From NCBI GenBank assembly GCA_947259045.1, contig CAMYKZ010000001.1, forward strand, positions 100,555 through 164,554: DNA of 64,000 nt, given 5' to 3'. Below are positions 53,097 to 61,759 of this stretch, one piece after another. The notes under the pieces are model-generated. The model did not search any database. It was not told where the DNA came from and worked only from the letters and a program-made list of their open reading frames with translations. Each line of letters opens with the position of its first letter. Position 1 is the stretch's first letter. A program made the translations under genes and the position numbers. Origin of the DNA: an uncultured Afifella sp. GTDB lineage: Bacteria; Pseudomonadota; Alphaproteobacteria; Rhizobiales; Afifellaceae.

Positions 53097-53961
53097 AACC
53101 GCAGGCAACGCGGCAGCCGGCCAGGCCGTGCCCCCGGCCGCGACCCCGGCAGCGACCAAGGCGGGCGGAACAGAGACCGCCCGGCCGGTGCCGTTCCGCG
53201 GCGGCGGTTTTGCGCCCAGGCCGGTCGGCATGATCGGCCTCGGCGTCTTTGTCGCGCTGATCGCGTTCTGGGAATTCGGCTCGCGCACCGGTTTCATTTC
53301 GCAGTTGGTTCTGCCGGCCCCCTCAGAGGCGTTCGAGGCATTCCGCCAGTTGGTGGAAACCGGCATGTTATGGAAACATCTGAGCGCTTCGCTGACGCGG
53401 CTGATCACCGGCTGGCTCGGCGGCACGCTGCTGGGCGTCACATTCGGACTGCTGATCGGATTGTTTTCAATCGCCCGCGCCGGACTGCAGCCGATCGTCT
53501 CCGCACTCTTTCCGGTGCCGAAGATCGCGCTGTTGCCGCTGTTTGTCATCTGGTTCGGCATCGGCGAGGGTTCCAAGGTCGCCGTCATTCTGTTCGGCAC
53601 GTTTTTCCCGACCGTGATTTCCACCTTCGGCGGCGTCGACAATGTCGACCGCAACCTGGTCCGCATGGGCCAGTCGTTCGGGCTCTCCTGGTTCTCCATC
53701 GTGCGCAAGATCATCATACCCGGAGCCCTGCCGGCGATCCTTTCCGGATTCCGCATCTCCGCCGCCATTGCCATCGTGCTGCTGGTGGCTGCGGAAATGA
53801 TCGCCGCCGAATTCGGCATCGGCGCCTACATTCTGCTGGCCGGCAGCCTGATGGCGACCGACCAGCTTGTCGCAGGCGTGGCGGTTCTCTCGCTCATGGG
53901 GCTGACATTCGCATGGGTTATCGGCCGGGCGGAGCGGTTCTTCCTGCGCTGGCGGGTTTGA
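53089..53961 (+). CDS. ABC transporter permease, SsuC/TauC type
   Basis: The 290-aa permease starts at 53089 with GGAG seven bases upstream, inside the ATPase gene. A ~40-residue Ala/Pro-rich head (AAGQAVPPAATPAATKAGG) precedes six helices and the EAA loop FGLSWFSIVRKIIIPGALPAI. It would form the pore for the NitT/TauT-type importer. Confidence 0.88.
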   Translation: MSETAGNAAAGQAVPPAATPAATKAGGTETARPVPFRGGGFAPRPVGMIGLGVFVALIAFWEFGSRTGFISQLVLPAPSEAFEAFRQLVETGMLWKHLSASLTRLITGWLGGTLLGVTFGLLIGLFSIARAGLQPIVSALFPVPKIALLPLFVIWFGIGEGSKVAVILFGTFFPTVISTFGGVDNVDRNLVRMGQSFGLSWFSIVRKIIIPGALPAILSGFRISAAIAIVLLVAAEMIAAEFGIGAYILLAGSLMATDQLVAGVAVLSLMGLTFAWVIGRAERFFLRWRV

Positions 53962-54015
53962 GATGGAAGCAGGCTTCCTGACCGGCCTTTGCCGCTATGA
54001 AGGAGACTTGGATCC

Positions 54016-54519
54016 GTGGTAACAAAACCGATGATTATCAGACCTGCAGAGATTCGCGACGCTGAAGCGCTTTACGATTTTGTCATTCGGCTGGACCGCA
54101 ACGACCGGCCGGCGTCCGAGCCGCCGCGCACACCGGTCATGACCGCCGACGATATCCGCAAGGCAGGCTTCGGTTCCGATCCGCAGTTTGAGGCCTTCAT
54201 CGCCGAAGACGATGGCAATAATACGCTCGGCGCGATTTCGTTTGCCCGTGGTTATTCCGGTTGGTACGCCGGACCGACGGCGTCTGTGCACATGCTCTAT
54301 GTGAGCAAGGATGCGCGCGGTCAGGGCGTCGGCCGGGCGCTGATTTCAGCAGTCGCCGCCTTGACGGTGGAACGCAACTGGCACCGGGTCGACCTGCTGG
54401 TGGAGGACATCAACCCGGCGGTCGGTTTCTACGAGGCGCTGGGTTTGCGCAATGCCGGTGAGCTGCGTTACTTTCTCGACGGCAGGGCGCTGTCCGCCCT
54501 TGCCGGAGCTCCGCAATAG
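54016..54519 (+). CDS. GNAT-family N-acetyltransferase
   Basis: The frame begins at a GTG (54016, AAGGAG upstream) or the ATG at 54031, giving 162-167 aa. GNAT motifs are clear: IRPAEIRDAEALYDFVI at the start, VHMLYVSKDARGQGVGRALIS (acetyl-CoA pyrophosphate loop R-x2-G-x-G/A) and NPAVGFYEALGLRNAG. It acetylates an amino group of a small molecule or protein. It lies 54 bases after the ABC permease gene, so it may modify the imported amine. Confidence 0.84.
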   Translation: MVTKPMIIRPAEIRDAEALYDFVIRLDRNDRPASEPPRTPVMTADDIRKAGFGSDPQFEAFIAEDDGNNTLGAISFARGYSGWYAGPTASVHMLYVSKDARGQGVGRALISAVAALTVERNWHRVDLLVEDINPAVGFYEALGLRNAGELRYFLDGRALSALAGAPQ

Positions 54520-54778
54520 CCATCCGGCTGCGAGGGTACACCGGCTCAGCAGCCGGACAGAATAGTCAGATGCCGGAAGCGCGGCCAGTGGCAAACAGGA
54601 TCGGATCAGCCATGCCGATGCGCCTCTGCTTGGCAGAATGTCGTAGCCCGACGTTACGCGATGATGATTAGGATTTCTTCAATGTCGGTCGGACGCGATC
54701 ATTGCGGACTTGATCTTCCTCAATGCCCAAATGCAGATGAAATTGTAATCAATCCGAACGTCAGAACGGAGATGCAAC

Positions 54779-55300
54779 ATGGAGATGAACCGGCTGCCGG
54801 ATTACGACGCCAGCGACAATCCCACCGGCTGTTGTCCACGCTTCAATCCCGAGGGATGGGATGAGCAGGATCTTCACCTCAAGGACCAGCGCTTCCTGAA
54901 GGCGAAAACCCGGAGCCTGTTCCACATTCCCCTCAATATGGGGTCTGTGTTCAAACGAACATTCGCCTCCATCGAACAGGCGAAGGCGCAGAATGGGAAA
55001 CAGTTCATTGTGCTGAGCCGAGACCTGTCGCCATGGTCGGCAGAGCATTTGTTTCTGGTCGATAAAGACGTACCCGGTGAGACGATGGTTCGCCTCAACG
55101 GGGAATTTCATACCAAAGTGTTTGAAGGCGCCTACAAGGATGTTCCCAAATGGCAGGCGCAACTGGAAGCACAATTGGCAGCGAGTGACCAAAAGGCCGA
55201 GAACGTCTATTTTTTCTACACGACGTGCCCGAAATGCGCAAAATTCTACGGCGAGAACTATGTCGTAGCGGTCGCAAACCTCAATTCAAAAACGCACTGA
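54779..55300 (+). CDS. Conserved protein of unknown function with CxxC motif
   Basis: The 173-aa product starts seven bases after GGAG. It opens with GCCPRFNPEGWDEQDLHLKD, has a basic, aromatic core (TRSLFHIPLNMGSVFKRT) and ends with YFFYTTCPKCAKFYGENY, a Cys-x2-Cys pair that could bind metal or be redox-active. I recall close relatives in proteobacteria annotated only as hydrolase or hypothetical, and do not recognise a fold. It is likely its own unit, 259 bases after the GNAT gene. Confidence 0.7.
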   Translation: MEMNRLPDYDASDNPTGCCPRFNPEGWDEQDLHLKDQRFLKAKTRSLFHIPLNMGSVFKRTFASIEQAKAQNGKQFIVLSRDLSPWSAEHLFLVDKDVPGETMVRLNGEFHTKVFEGAYKDVPKWQAQLEAQLAASDQKAENVYFFYTTCPKCAKFYGENYVVAVANLNSKTH

Positions 55301-55486
55301 GGCAACCCGGGATCTGTATTCGCGATCTCATCGACTCCGCACCGGCAGAATGAGAGACAATGGTCACGCCGGACACGCCCGCGCAGCCTGCTGAATCCGG
55401 CCGCGCACTCCGTCCGATTTTGCTTGTGCGCCGGACAGGTGCACGGGCACAGTGCTTCGATCGCATTTCGGAACGAGGATCCCCGT

Positions 55487-56701
55487 ATGGCCACCATCAC
55501 CGAACTCGCCGATCTGGCCAAGCTGATCGGGACACAGGACAACACGCCAGCGACGGGCCCCTATCCGCCGGAACTTGCGGCACAGTTTTCGCCCGATCTC
55601 GTCGCCGAAGCAGCTGGTGAAATAACCTCCTGGCCCGGCTACGCGCCCTCGCCGTTGCGCTCGCTTGACCGGCTGGCCGACGCCGCGGGCGTCGGAAGCG
55701 TGTTCTACAAGGACGAAAGCGGCCGCTTCGGGCTTGGCAGTTTCAAGGCGCTGGGCGGCGCCTATGCGGTGATACGCTATCTTGCAGGCGCTCTTTCTCA
55801 GGAAAGCGGAAAACCCGTGGCGATGGGTAACGTCCGCAGCGGCGACCATGCCGATGCCGCCGCAGCGATAACAGTGGCAACGGCCACTGACGGCAATCAT
55901 GGCCGTTCCGTCGCCTGGGGCGCGCAGATGGCCGGTTGCAGGTGCCGCATCTATATTCATCGCGAAGTGAGCGAAGGCCGCGCGGCGGCGATGGCGGCAT
56001 TCGGCGCCGAGGTGATCCGCGTCGACGGCGATTATGACGAGAGCGTCCGCCAGTGCGCCCGCGATGCGGCCGGCAATGGCTGGCAGGTGATTTCAGATAC
56101 CTCCTACGACGGTTACACCCAGATCCCGCGCTACGTCATGGCCGGTTATACTATCATGGTGCAGGAGATACTCGATCAGTGCGGCGATGAACTGCCGAGC
56201 CATGTGATCATTCAGGCCGGCGTCGGCGGCCTTGCTGCCGCAATTCTGGCCGTCTTCTGGATGCGGCTCGGCGAACGGTTGCCGCGTTTTATCATCGTCG
56301 AATCGCAGCATTCCGATTGCGTTGCCGAAAGCTTCCGGCAGAACCGGGCCGCCTCGGTGGACATTGCCACGGAAACCATGATGGCGGGCCTGTCGTGCGG
56401 TGAAATTTCGCTGATTGCCTGGGATATCCTGTCGCGCGGCGTCTCTCATATCGCGTCAATATCCGATCAGGCCGTAGCGCCTGCGATGCGGGCGATGGCT
56501 GCGGGTGAAATGGGCGGCGGGAGGATCGAAGCCGGCGAATGCGCCGTGCCGGGCATTATTACCCTGCTTGCCGCGGCAGGAGACAACAGAATGCGGCAGC
56601 GTTTTGGTTTGACCGCACAGTCCCGCATTCTGGTGTTTGGCTGCGAGGGCGCGACCGACCGGGCGATCTATGACCGGATCCTCGCCGGTGCAGAGCGCTG
56701 A
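55487..56701 (+). CDS. dpaL: Diaminopropionate ammonia-lyase
   Basis: The 404-aa PLP enzyme starts at 55487 after GAGGA. It has the fold II lyase signature FYKDESGRFGLGSFKALGGAYA with Lys87 as PLP anchor, ATDGNHGRSVAWGAQMAG, YDGYTQIPRYVMAGYTIM and VGGLAAAILAVFW; these are diaminopropionate ammonia-lyase motifs. It cleaves 2,3-diaminopropionate (D or L) to pyruvate and two ammonia. An M24-family gene follows two bases after its stop. It would supply carbon and nitrogen from diaminopropionate-containing natural products. Confidence 0.9.
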   Translation: MATITELADLAKLIGTQDNTPATGPYPPELAAQFSPDLVAEAAGEITSWPGYAPSPLRSLDRLADAAGVGSVFYKDESGRFGLGSFKALGGAYAVIRYLAGALSQESGKPVAMGNVRSGDHADAAAAITVATATDGNHGRSVAWGAQMAGCRCRIYIHREVSEGRAAAMAAFGAEVIRVDGDYDESVRQCARDAAGNGWQVISDTSYDGYTQIPRYVMAGYTIMVQEILDQCGDELPSHVIIQAGVGGLAAAILAVFWMRLGERLPRFIIVESQHSDCVAESFRQNRAASVDIATETMMAGLSCGEISLIAWDILSRGVSHIASISDQAVAPAMRAMAAGEMGGGRIEAGECAVPGIITLLAAAGDNRMRQRFGLTAQSRILVFGCEGATDRAIYDRILAGAER

Positions 56702-56703
56702 CG

Positions 56704-57915
56704 ATGGCGGCCGGGACCGCAGACCGCGGTTTCGACGAGGCCGGGTATCGAGCCCGGCTCACGGCCGTCCAGGCTGCAATGGCAGATCGGAACATGGATG
56801 TCATCGTGCTCACCACCGAACACGACATCCGCTATTTCTCCGGCTATTTCACTCCGTTCTGGCAGAGTCCGACCCGGCCCTGGTTTCTCGTAGTCCCGGC
56901 CAGTGGCAAGCCGGTTGCGGTGATCCCGCAGATCGGCGCGGAATGCATGGCGCAAACATGGCTTGAGGATATCCGCACCTGGGCCTCGCCGCACCCCGAT
57001 GATGACGGCGTCAACCTGCTGGCGGACACGATCACGGAATTGGCCGGCGCCCGGTCCACGGCCGGCGCCCGGTCCGCAGCCGGCGCCCGGCCGGCAATCG
57101 GTCTGATGAAGGGCCGGGAAACCTGGCTGCGCATGCCGCTGAACGATTTCGACCGCCTGCGGACCCGCCTTCCCGGCGCGTCGTGGCCGGATGCGACCGC
57201 CATCGTGCAGAAACTCCGGTCGATCAAATCGGCGGCCGAGATCGGCAAGATCCGCATGGCCTGTGACGCGGCCTCGACGGCATTCTCCAGAGTTCCCGAT
57301 ATCCTGCAGCCTGATATGAGCGAAGTGGAGGCCTTTCGGGCCTTCAAGATCGCCTGCCTGGAGGCCGGCGCCGACGATATCGCCTTTCTGGTCGGCGGCG
57401 CAGCCCCGGGCGGTTACGGCGATATCATATCACCGCCATCAGACCGGAGACTTACGCCGGGTGACATACTCATTCTCGATACCGGCTGCCTGTGGGATGG
57501 TTATTTCTGCGATTTCGACCGCAACTTCTCCATCGGCGAGATCTCCGCTCAGGCGCGTGATGCACATGAAATCGTCTGGGCCGCGACAGAGGCCGGACTG
57601 GAGGTTGCCCGGCCGGGTATCACCTGCGCCGATCTGTTTCACGTCATGCACCGGGCAATGGGTGGCGACCGGAACGGCGCCGGCAGTTCCGTCGGCCGGC
57701 TCGGGCATGGGCTGGGCATGCAGTTGACGGAGTTCCCCTCGCTCACGCCATTCGACGACACAGTGCTGGAAGCCGGCATGGTTCTGACCCTTGAGCCGGG
57801 TTTCAGCTTTGCGCCCGGCAAGATGATGGTGCACGAGGAGAATATTGTCGTTCAGGATGATGGCGCAGCACTTTTGACCCGCCGCGCACCACAGACAATG
57901 GCCAGGATCGGCTGA
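56704..57915 (+). CDS. M24 metallopeptidase/creatinase-family enzyme
   Basis: The 403-aa protein has an N-terminal creatinase-type domain (DIRYFSGYFTPFWQS) and a C-terminal pita-bread fold with the five metal ligands of M24 enzymes: ILILDTGCLWDGYFCDFDRN (two Asp), GRLGHGLGMQLTEFP (His), LTLEPGFSF (Glu) and VHEENIVVQDD (Glu). Aminopeptidase P, prolidase and creatinase share this set, so it may hydrolyse a peptide, iminodipeptide or C-N bond. It forms one unit with dpaL. An Ala-Gly-Ala-Arg repeat lies in the inter-domain linker. Confidence 0.85.
   Translation: MAAGTADRGFDEAGYRARLTAVQAAMADRNMDVIVLTTEHDIRYFSGYFTPFWQSPTRPWFLVVPASGKPVAVIPQIGAECMAQTWLEDIRTWASPHPDDDGVNLLADTITELAGARSTAGARSAAGARPAIGLMKGRETWLRMPLNDFDRLRTRLPGASWPDATAIVQKLRSIKSAAEIGKIRMACDAASTAFSRVPDILQPDMSEVEAFRAFKIACLEAGADDIAFLVGGAAPGGYGDIISPPSDRRLTPGDILILDTGCLWDGYFCDFDRNFSIGEISAQARDAHEIVWAATEAGLEVARPGITCADLFHVMHRAMGGDRNGAGSSVGRLGHGLGMQLTEFPSLTPFDDTVLEAGMVLTLEPGFSFAPGKMMVHEENIVVQDDGAALLTRRAPQTMARIG
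57043..57090. repeat. Three-copy 18-base tandem repeat inside M24 gene
   Basis: GCCGGCGCCCGGTCC begins 18-base units at 57043 and 57061 with a third partial copy at 57079. Eighteen bases keep the frame and encode AGARST, AGARSA and AGARPA in the linker between the two domains. Slippage could change linker length without breaking the gene. Confidence 0.8.
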
Positions 57916-57965
57916 TACAGCCCGCAAACGGCAACTTGGCAGCCTGAGCGCCTACCAGATTCGGG

Positions 57966-57995
57966 TTGCTCATAATATACTTCACCGTGTAAAAT
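57966..57995 (+). promoter_or_regulatory. Predicted promoter of the globin gene
   Basis: TTGCTC (57966-57971) and TAAAAT (57990-57995) are separated by 18 bases and lie about 38 bases upstream of the globin start, with GGGGAG ribosome site between. They fit a sigma-70-type promoter. The AT-rich spacer (ATAATATAC) may also be a regulator site; I cannot tell which. Confidence 0.45.
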
Positions 57996-58032
57996 ACCAA
58001 CACCGCAACCCAAAACCGGGGAGAAACATGAT

Positions 58033-58461
58033 ATGACCCCTGAACACAAGCAGATCGTCAGATCGACCTGGCAACAGGTAACACCGATTGCCGATCAGGC
58101 CGCACGGATGTTTTACGACCGGCTGTTTGAACTGAATCCGGCGCTTGAACCGCTCTTTGCCGATGCAGACATGGATACTCAGCGCAAAAAGCTGCTTCAG
58201 TCGCTTGGCTTTGTGGTCAACGGTCTCGACGACCTGGAGCCTGTTGTGGTTCCGGTGCTTGAAACACTTGGACGCAGTCATGTCGATTATGGCGTTACCG
58301 ACAAGGATTACGACACGGTCGGTGACGCCCTGCTCTGGACACTGGAGCAGGGGCTCGGTCCGGCCTGGACGTCTGAGGCCGAGGAGGCCTGGTCGGAAGC
58401 CTACACGCTTGTTTCCGGCGTGATGCGCGACGCTGCAGCGAACCCCGTGCAGGTACATTGA
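58033..58461 (+). CDS. Single-domain globin
   Basis: The 142-aa protein is a three-over-three globin like Vitreoscilla haemoglobin and the N-terminal domain of flavohaemoglobin: opening TPEHKQIVRSTWQQVTPIAD, MFYDRLFELNPALEPLF and proximal His83 in LGRSHVDYGV. There is no reductase domain. It binds haem and oxygen or NO in the cytosol and may act in NO detoxification or oxygen sensing. The gene is monocistronic with its own promoter. Confidence 0.87.
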   Translation: MTPEHKQIVRSTWQQVTPIADQAARMFYDRLFELNPALEPLFADADMDTQRKKLLQSLGFVVNGLDDLEPVVVPVLETLGRSHVDYGVTDKDYDTVGDALLWTLEQGLGPAWTSEAEEAWSEAYTLVSGVMRDAAANPVQVH

Positions 58462-58590
58462 CCGGGCCGCCGGCGGCAGCCGGGATTGCCTGAACCGGCT
58501 AGTCCTGCATCCCCGGCACTTAGGGCCAAGAAACGGGTGGCCGGACACCGCCGGTCCGGTCCAGGATCGGGTCTCAACATGGAGACCACA

Positions 58591-59058
58591 ATGTCCTTTC
58601 AGATCCACGCACTATCGGAAAACCTGTTCAACGACCTGTTTTCGCTCACCGACGCCGAACTCGAAACCCGCTCCGCCCGCCGCATGGTGGCAGACCAATC
58701 CCCGGGATGTCCGTGCCGCATCAGTCTGGCGGATGCGGAAATCGGCGACACCTTGCTGCTGTTGAACTACCAGCACCAACCCAACGAAACGCCCTACCGG
58801 TCAAGCCACGCGATCTTCGTGCGCGAAGGCGTTCGGCAGGCAATTCCGGCTCCCGGCGAAATCCCGGAGTCTCTGGCAAGCCGGCTGATATCGGTGCGCG
58901 CGTTCAACAACGCCCATGACATGGTCGATGCGGATGTCGTCGATGGCGAAAATCTGGCCGGCCGGATCGACGGCCTGTTTGCCAATCCGGATGTCGATTA
59001 CCTGCATCTGCACAATGCCAAGCAGGGCTGTTTTGCGGCCAGCGTTACCCGGGCCTGA
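58591..59058 (+). CDS. DUF1203-family protein
   Basis: I start at 58591 (155 aa), with GGAGACC upstream; frames from 58486 or 58579 add unconserved residues. DUF1203 hallmarks are present: CPCRISLADAEIGDTLLLLNY, PYRSSHAIFVREG and LHLHNAKQGCFAASV. The family's biochemical function is unknown. It stands between the globin gene and the convergent TetR gene. Confidence 0.8.
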   Translation: MSFQIHALSENLFNDLFSLTDAELETRSARRMVADQSPGCPCRISLADAEIGDTLLLLNYQHQPNETPYRSSHAIFVREGVRQAIPAPGEIPESLASRLISVRAFNNAHDMVDADVVDGENLAGRIDGLFANPDVDYLHLHNAKQGCFAASVTRA

Positions 59059-59080
59059 TTGCCGCGACTTGCAGGCGCGT

Positions 59081-59617
59081 TCAGCTTTCCAGCAGCATTG
59101 CGATTGCGTCGATATCGGCCACCGCCAGCGTTCGGGCGTCATCGCCGCTGACCATCAGGCGGCCGAGATAGGCCCAATAAAGGAAAGCCGCCCTGGCTGG
59201 CGCGCGATCGGCCGGGACACCGGCCAGATGCAGCAATCTTGTCAGGTACTGAATTCGCGCCTGATCGACGCCGGCGACTGCGTCGGCGATTCCGGCGCTG
59301 TGGCTCGCCCAGGCGCGAACGGCCCGCTCCAGCCTGTCGTCTGAACTCAGCGCCATGCGCATCAGCCGCTGCAGCCGCTTCGAACCGGACGCGCCTTGCT
59401 CAAGATCCTTGATCACCCAATCGGTCGTGCGCGTCCGCCAGCGGCCGAGCAACTGGGCATGAAACTCCGCAATATCGTGAAAATGCCAATAAAAGCTGCC
59501 GCGCGAGACGCCAAGCGCGGCGGCCAGCGGCTCGGCTTTCAGCCCGCCAAAGCCTGATGCCGCCAGTACTTTCAACCCGTGATCAAGCCAGCCCGTCTTT
59601 GTCAGTCGATCAGCCAT
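59081..59617 (-). CDS. TetR-family transcriptional repressor
   Basis: The 178-aa protein starts at 59617. The N-terminal helix-turn-helix reads LKVLAASGFGGLKAEPLAAALGVSRGSFYWHFHDIAEF, with the usual SRGSFYWHF recognition helix; the C-terminal domain is helical. It is transcribed divergently from a membrane-protein gene, and two inverted repeats between them form an obvious operator. It probably represses both. The ligand is unknown. Confidence 0.88.
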   Translation of the reverse strand: MADRLTKTGWLDHGLKVLAASGFGGLKAEPLAAALGVSRGSFYWHFHDIAEFHAQLLGRWRTRTTDWVIKDLEQGASGSKRLQRLMRMALSSDDRLERAVRAWASHSAGIADAVAGVDQARIQYLTRLLHLAGVPADRAPARAAFLYWAYLGRLMVSGDDARTLAVADIDAIAMLLES

Positions 59618-59686
59618 ACACAAACCATACACTAATGTATTGTTTTTCGACAAGAAGAATGTAATATTCCATACATAATTGTATGG
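59614..59686. promoter_or_regulatory. TetR operator: two inverted repeats plus half-site
   Basis: CCATACA-TAAT-TGTATGG (59669-59686) is a perfect 7-4-7 inverted repeat; CCATACA-CTAA-TGTATTG (59625-59642) differs by one arm base, with centres 44 bases apart. A third CCATACA lies at 59614-59620 in the tetR start. The sites cover the region where promoters for both divergent genes must lie, so binding would repress both. Confidence 0.7.
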
Positions 59687-59694
59687 TGAGAAAT

Positions 59695-60063
59695 ATGAGT
59701 GATATTCTGCTGATCCCCGCTGGGATCCTGGGCATGGTGATCGCGGTCGCGCACGGTATGATCGGCGAGACCAAAGTTGTCCGACCGGTGCAGGGCCTGA
59801 CGCTTCCTGCAAAACGCGTCCTGCACGCCCTGATGTTCCTCTCCGCCGTGTACTGGTTCGCCGCCGGTGCGGTTCTGGCGATCGCCCCGATCTATTTCAA
59901 TGCCGACGCACAGTTCATCACGGCGATGATCGTGGCGGCGGTCTTTGCTTCCGGCGCACTGGGAAACGCCTGGGCAACCGGCGGCCGTCATCCGGGCTGC
60001 TGGCTTCTGGCGCTTGCAACCGGGATGGCGCTCACCGGCGGATTTCTCCTGACGGCAGACTGA
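59695..60063 (+). CDS. Small four-helix membrane protein
   Basis: I start at 59695 (122 aa), ten bases after GGTGAG. Four transmembrane segments are visible (LLIPAGILGMVIAVAHGM, VLHALMFLSAVYWFAAGAVL, FITAMIVAAVFASGALGNAW, LALATGMALTGGFLL). I do not recognise its family. It is the presumed target of the divergent TetR regulator and ends two bases before the convergent DNA glycosylase gene. Confidence 0.72.
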   Translation: MSDILLIPAGILGMVIAVAHGMIGETKVVRPVQGLTLPAKRVLHALMFLSAVYWFAAGAVLAIAPIYFNADAQFITAMIVAAVFASGALGNAWATGGRHPGCWLLALATGMALTGGFLLTAD

Positions 60064-60064
60064 C

Positions 60065-60796
60065 TTAGTCGCCGACTGCGGAATTTGGCTGCGCCGGCAG
60101 CCGAAGCGCCTGCCCTGTCGGACACAGGTCCAGCAATGGACATTTACGGCAGGCCGGATCACGATGGCGGCAGATCCCCTGCCCGAGACCCTTCATAAGC
60201 TGATGATGATCGTCCATATCGCCGGCGGTCCAGCTTGCCGGCAGGTGCGACATGGCGACATGAAACACATCCGTTGCGCTCGCTGTTCGCCGCACCATGC
60301 CAAGCCGGCGAAGGACCCGCAGATGATGTGTATCGACGACCAAAGCCGGCATACGCAATGTGCTGAAATTCAGGATCAGGGCTGCAACCTTGGGGCCTAC
60401 GCCGGGCAGATGCATCAGCCAGGTCATCGCCGATGCCACGTCCCGCCGGCGCAAAAAATCCAGTTCCAGCTGTCCGCGTTTCGCCTCAACACAGATGAGA
60501 GCCTGCTGCAACCGGGCCGCCTTGACATCTGCGAACGTCACACGACGGATTGACGCCTGAATATCCGCGACCGGAGCGTCACGCACGGCCTCCCACGACC
60601 GGAAATGCAGAGCCAGCGTCTTGAACGCCGCCAGCGAAACGGCTTCATAAGTCCGGCCGCCGATAAGACCGAGGACAAGCTGGCTGACGGGGTCGGGATG
60701 AAACCAGGGGCCGGGCGGGCCGAACCGGCAAACAAGCCGTTCATGAATCTCCCGCACAATCTTCGTCCGGTCGTCTGGCCAAAAATCAAGTTGCAT
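60065..60796 (-). CDS. Endonuclease III-like HhH-GPD DNA glycosylase
   Basis: The 243-aa protein starts at 60796; a TTG start at 60829 would add eleven residues. It has the helix-hairpin-helix motif HLPGVGPKVAALIL with catalytic Lys136, the acidic residue Asp155 in VVDTHHLRVLRR, and a C-terminal [4Fe-4S] cluster spaced Cys-x6-Cys-x2-Cys-x5-Cys (CRHRDPACRKCPLLDLC). It is a base-excision repair glycosylase/AP-lyase, probably for oxidised bases. It is more divergent than core Nth, and a housekeeping nth is expected elsewhere. Confidence 0.83.
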   Translation of the reverse strand: MQLDFWPDDRTKIVREIHERLVCRFGPPGPWFHPDPVSQLVLGLIGGRTYEAVSLAAFKTLALHFRSWEAVRDAPVADIQASIRRVTFADVKAARLQQALICVEAKRGQLELDFLRRRDVASAMTWLMHLPGVGPKVAALILNFSTLRMPALVVDTHHLRVLRRLGMVRRTASATDVFHVAMSHLPASWTAGDMDDHHQLMKGLGQGICRHRDPACRKCPLLDLCPTGQALRLPAQPNSAVGD

Positions 60797-60853
60797 GATC
60801 GGTGGATCATCAACTTTAAATTGGAACAAATCAAGAACATTATTACGGTCGGA

Positions 60854-61729
60854 CTATGACTTCAAATCTCTCAAACCGCTGCAAATGTGCGCGGCGGCCA
60901 GAGCGGTTGCCGGCGTTTCATCCCCGGCATTGCGATGCAGACTGATGACCACGTCCTGTAATTTCGGAAAGCCGGCTCGACCATCCAGAATGTCGAACCC
61001 CGCCGGGATCGTCGATGCCTCCATCACACTGATGCCGGCGCCGGAAGCGACTGCGCCGTGAATGAGAGCAATGCTGCGCGTTGTATAGGCGACCCGCCAC
61101 GGCCGATCCATATTGTCGAGCGCGCGCAGAGCCAGTTCGCGGCAGACGCATCCCTGCGGGAACAGCACAAGGGGAATCGGCTCGCTCTCGTGACAATAAA
61201 ACGATGGCGATGCGACCCAGTGCAACGGCTCCCTGCGGATCGCTTCTCCGGAAACATCGCTGACCGGATGGGTCGCCACGACAAGATCGAGCTTGCCCTT
61301 TGCAAGCAGCAGCAGAAGATCCACGCCGTTGTCACAGGACACATCCACGCGCACGAGCGGGTGCGCCCTGGTAAAACCTGACAGGACCGGAGGCAACAGG
61401 CATGTCGCATAATCATCCGGCGCGCCGATGCGCACGAGCCCGTCTGCATCCGGCTCCCTCAAACGGCACAATGCCTCGTCATTCAGCTGCAGCATCCGAT
61501 TGGCATAAACCAGAAGCGTTTCGCCATCCGGAGTGATACGGACCGACTTTCTCGTGCGCTCAAACAGACTGAGGCCGACAATCTCTTCAAGCCGTTTGAT
61601 CTGCATGCTGATCGCCGATTGGGTCCGCCCCAGCAGCGCTGCCGCCTGGGTAAAACTGTTGTGGCCCGCTACGGCTGTAAACGCTCTCAACAGGTCGATC
61701 TCCAGATCTCTGCGCATCACTGTTATCAC
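60854..61729 (-). CDS. LysR-family transcriptional regulator
   Basis: This 291-aa regulator has the N-terminal wHTH (LEIDLLRAFTAVAGHNSFTQ, AALLGRTQSAISMQIKRLEE) and a LysR substrate-binding domain from about residue 95. It is divergent from the PEP-mutase-family gene and probably controls it. A short palindrome lies 20 bases upstream of its start. The effector is unknown. Confidence 0.87.
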   Translation of the reverse strand: MITVMRRDLEIDLLRAFTAVAGHNSFTQAAALLGRTQSAISMQIKRLEEIVGLSLFERTRKSVRITPDGETLLVYANRMLQLNDEALCRLREPDADGLVRIGAPDDYATCLLPPVLSGFTRAHPLVRVDVSCDNGVDLLLLLAKGKLDLVVATHPVSDVSGEAIRREPLHWVASPSFYCHESEPIPLVLFPQGCVCRELALRALDNMDRPWRVAYTTRSIALIHGAVASGAGISVMEASTIPAGFDILDGRAGFPKLQDVVISLHRNAGDETPATALAAAHICSGLRDLKS

Positions 61730-61748
61730 CGTTCGTTATTACAATTAT

Positions 61749-61759
61749 GAATATTATTC
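61749..61759. promoter_or_regulatory. Short palindrome between lysR and PEP-mutase-family gene
   Basis: GAATA-T-TATTC is a perfect 5-1-5 palindrome in an AT-rich patch just upstream of lysR. It could be part of a LysR-type binding region. The evidence is only its symmetry and place. Confidence 0.3.
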
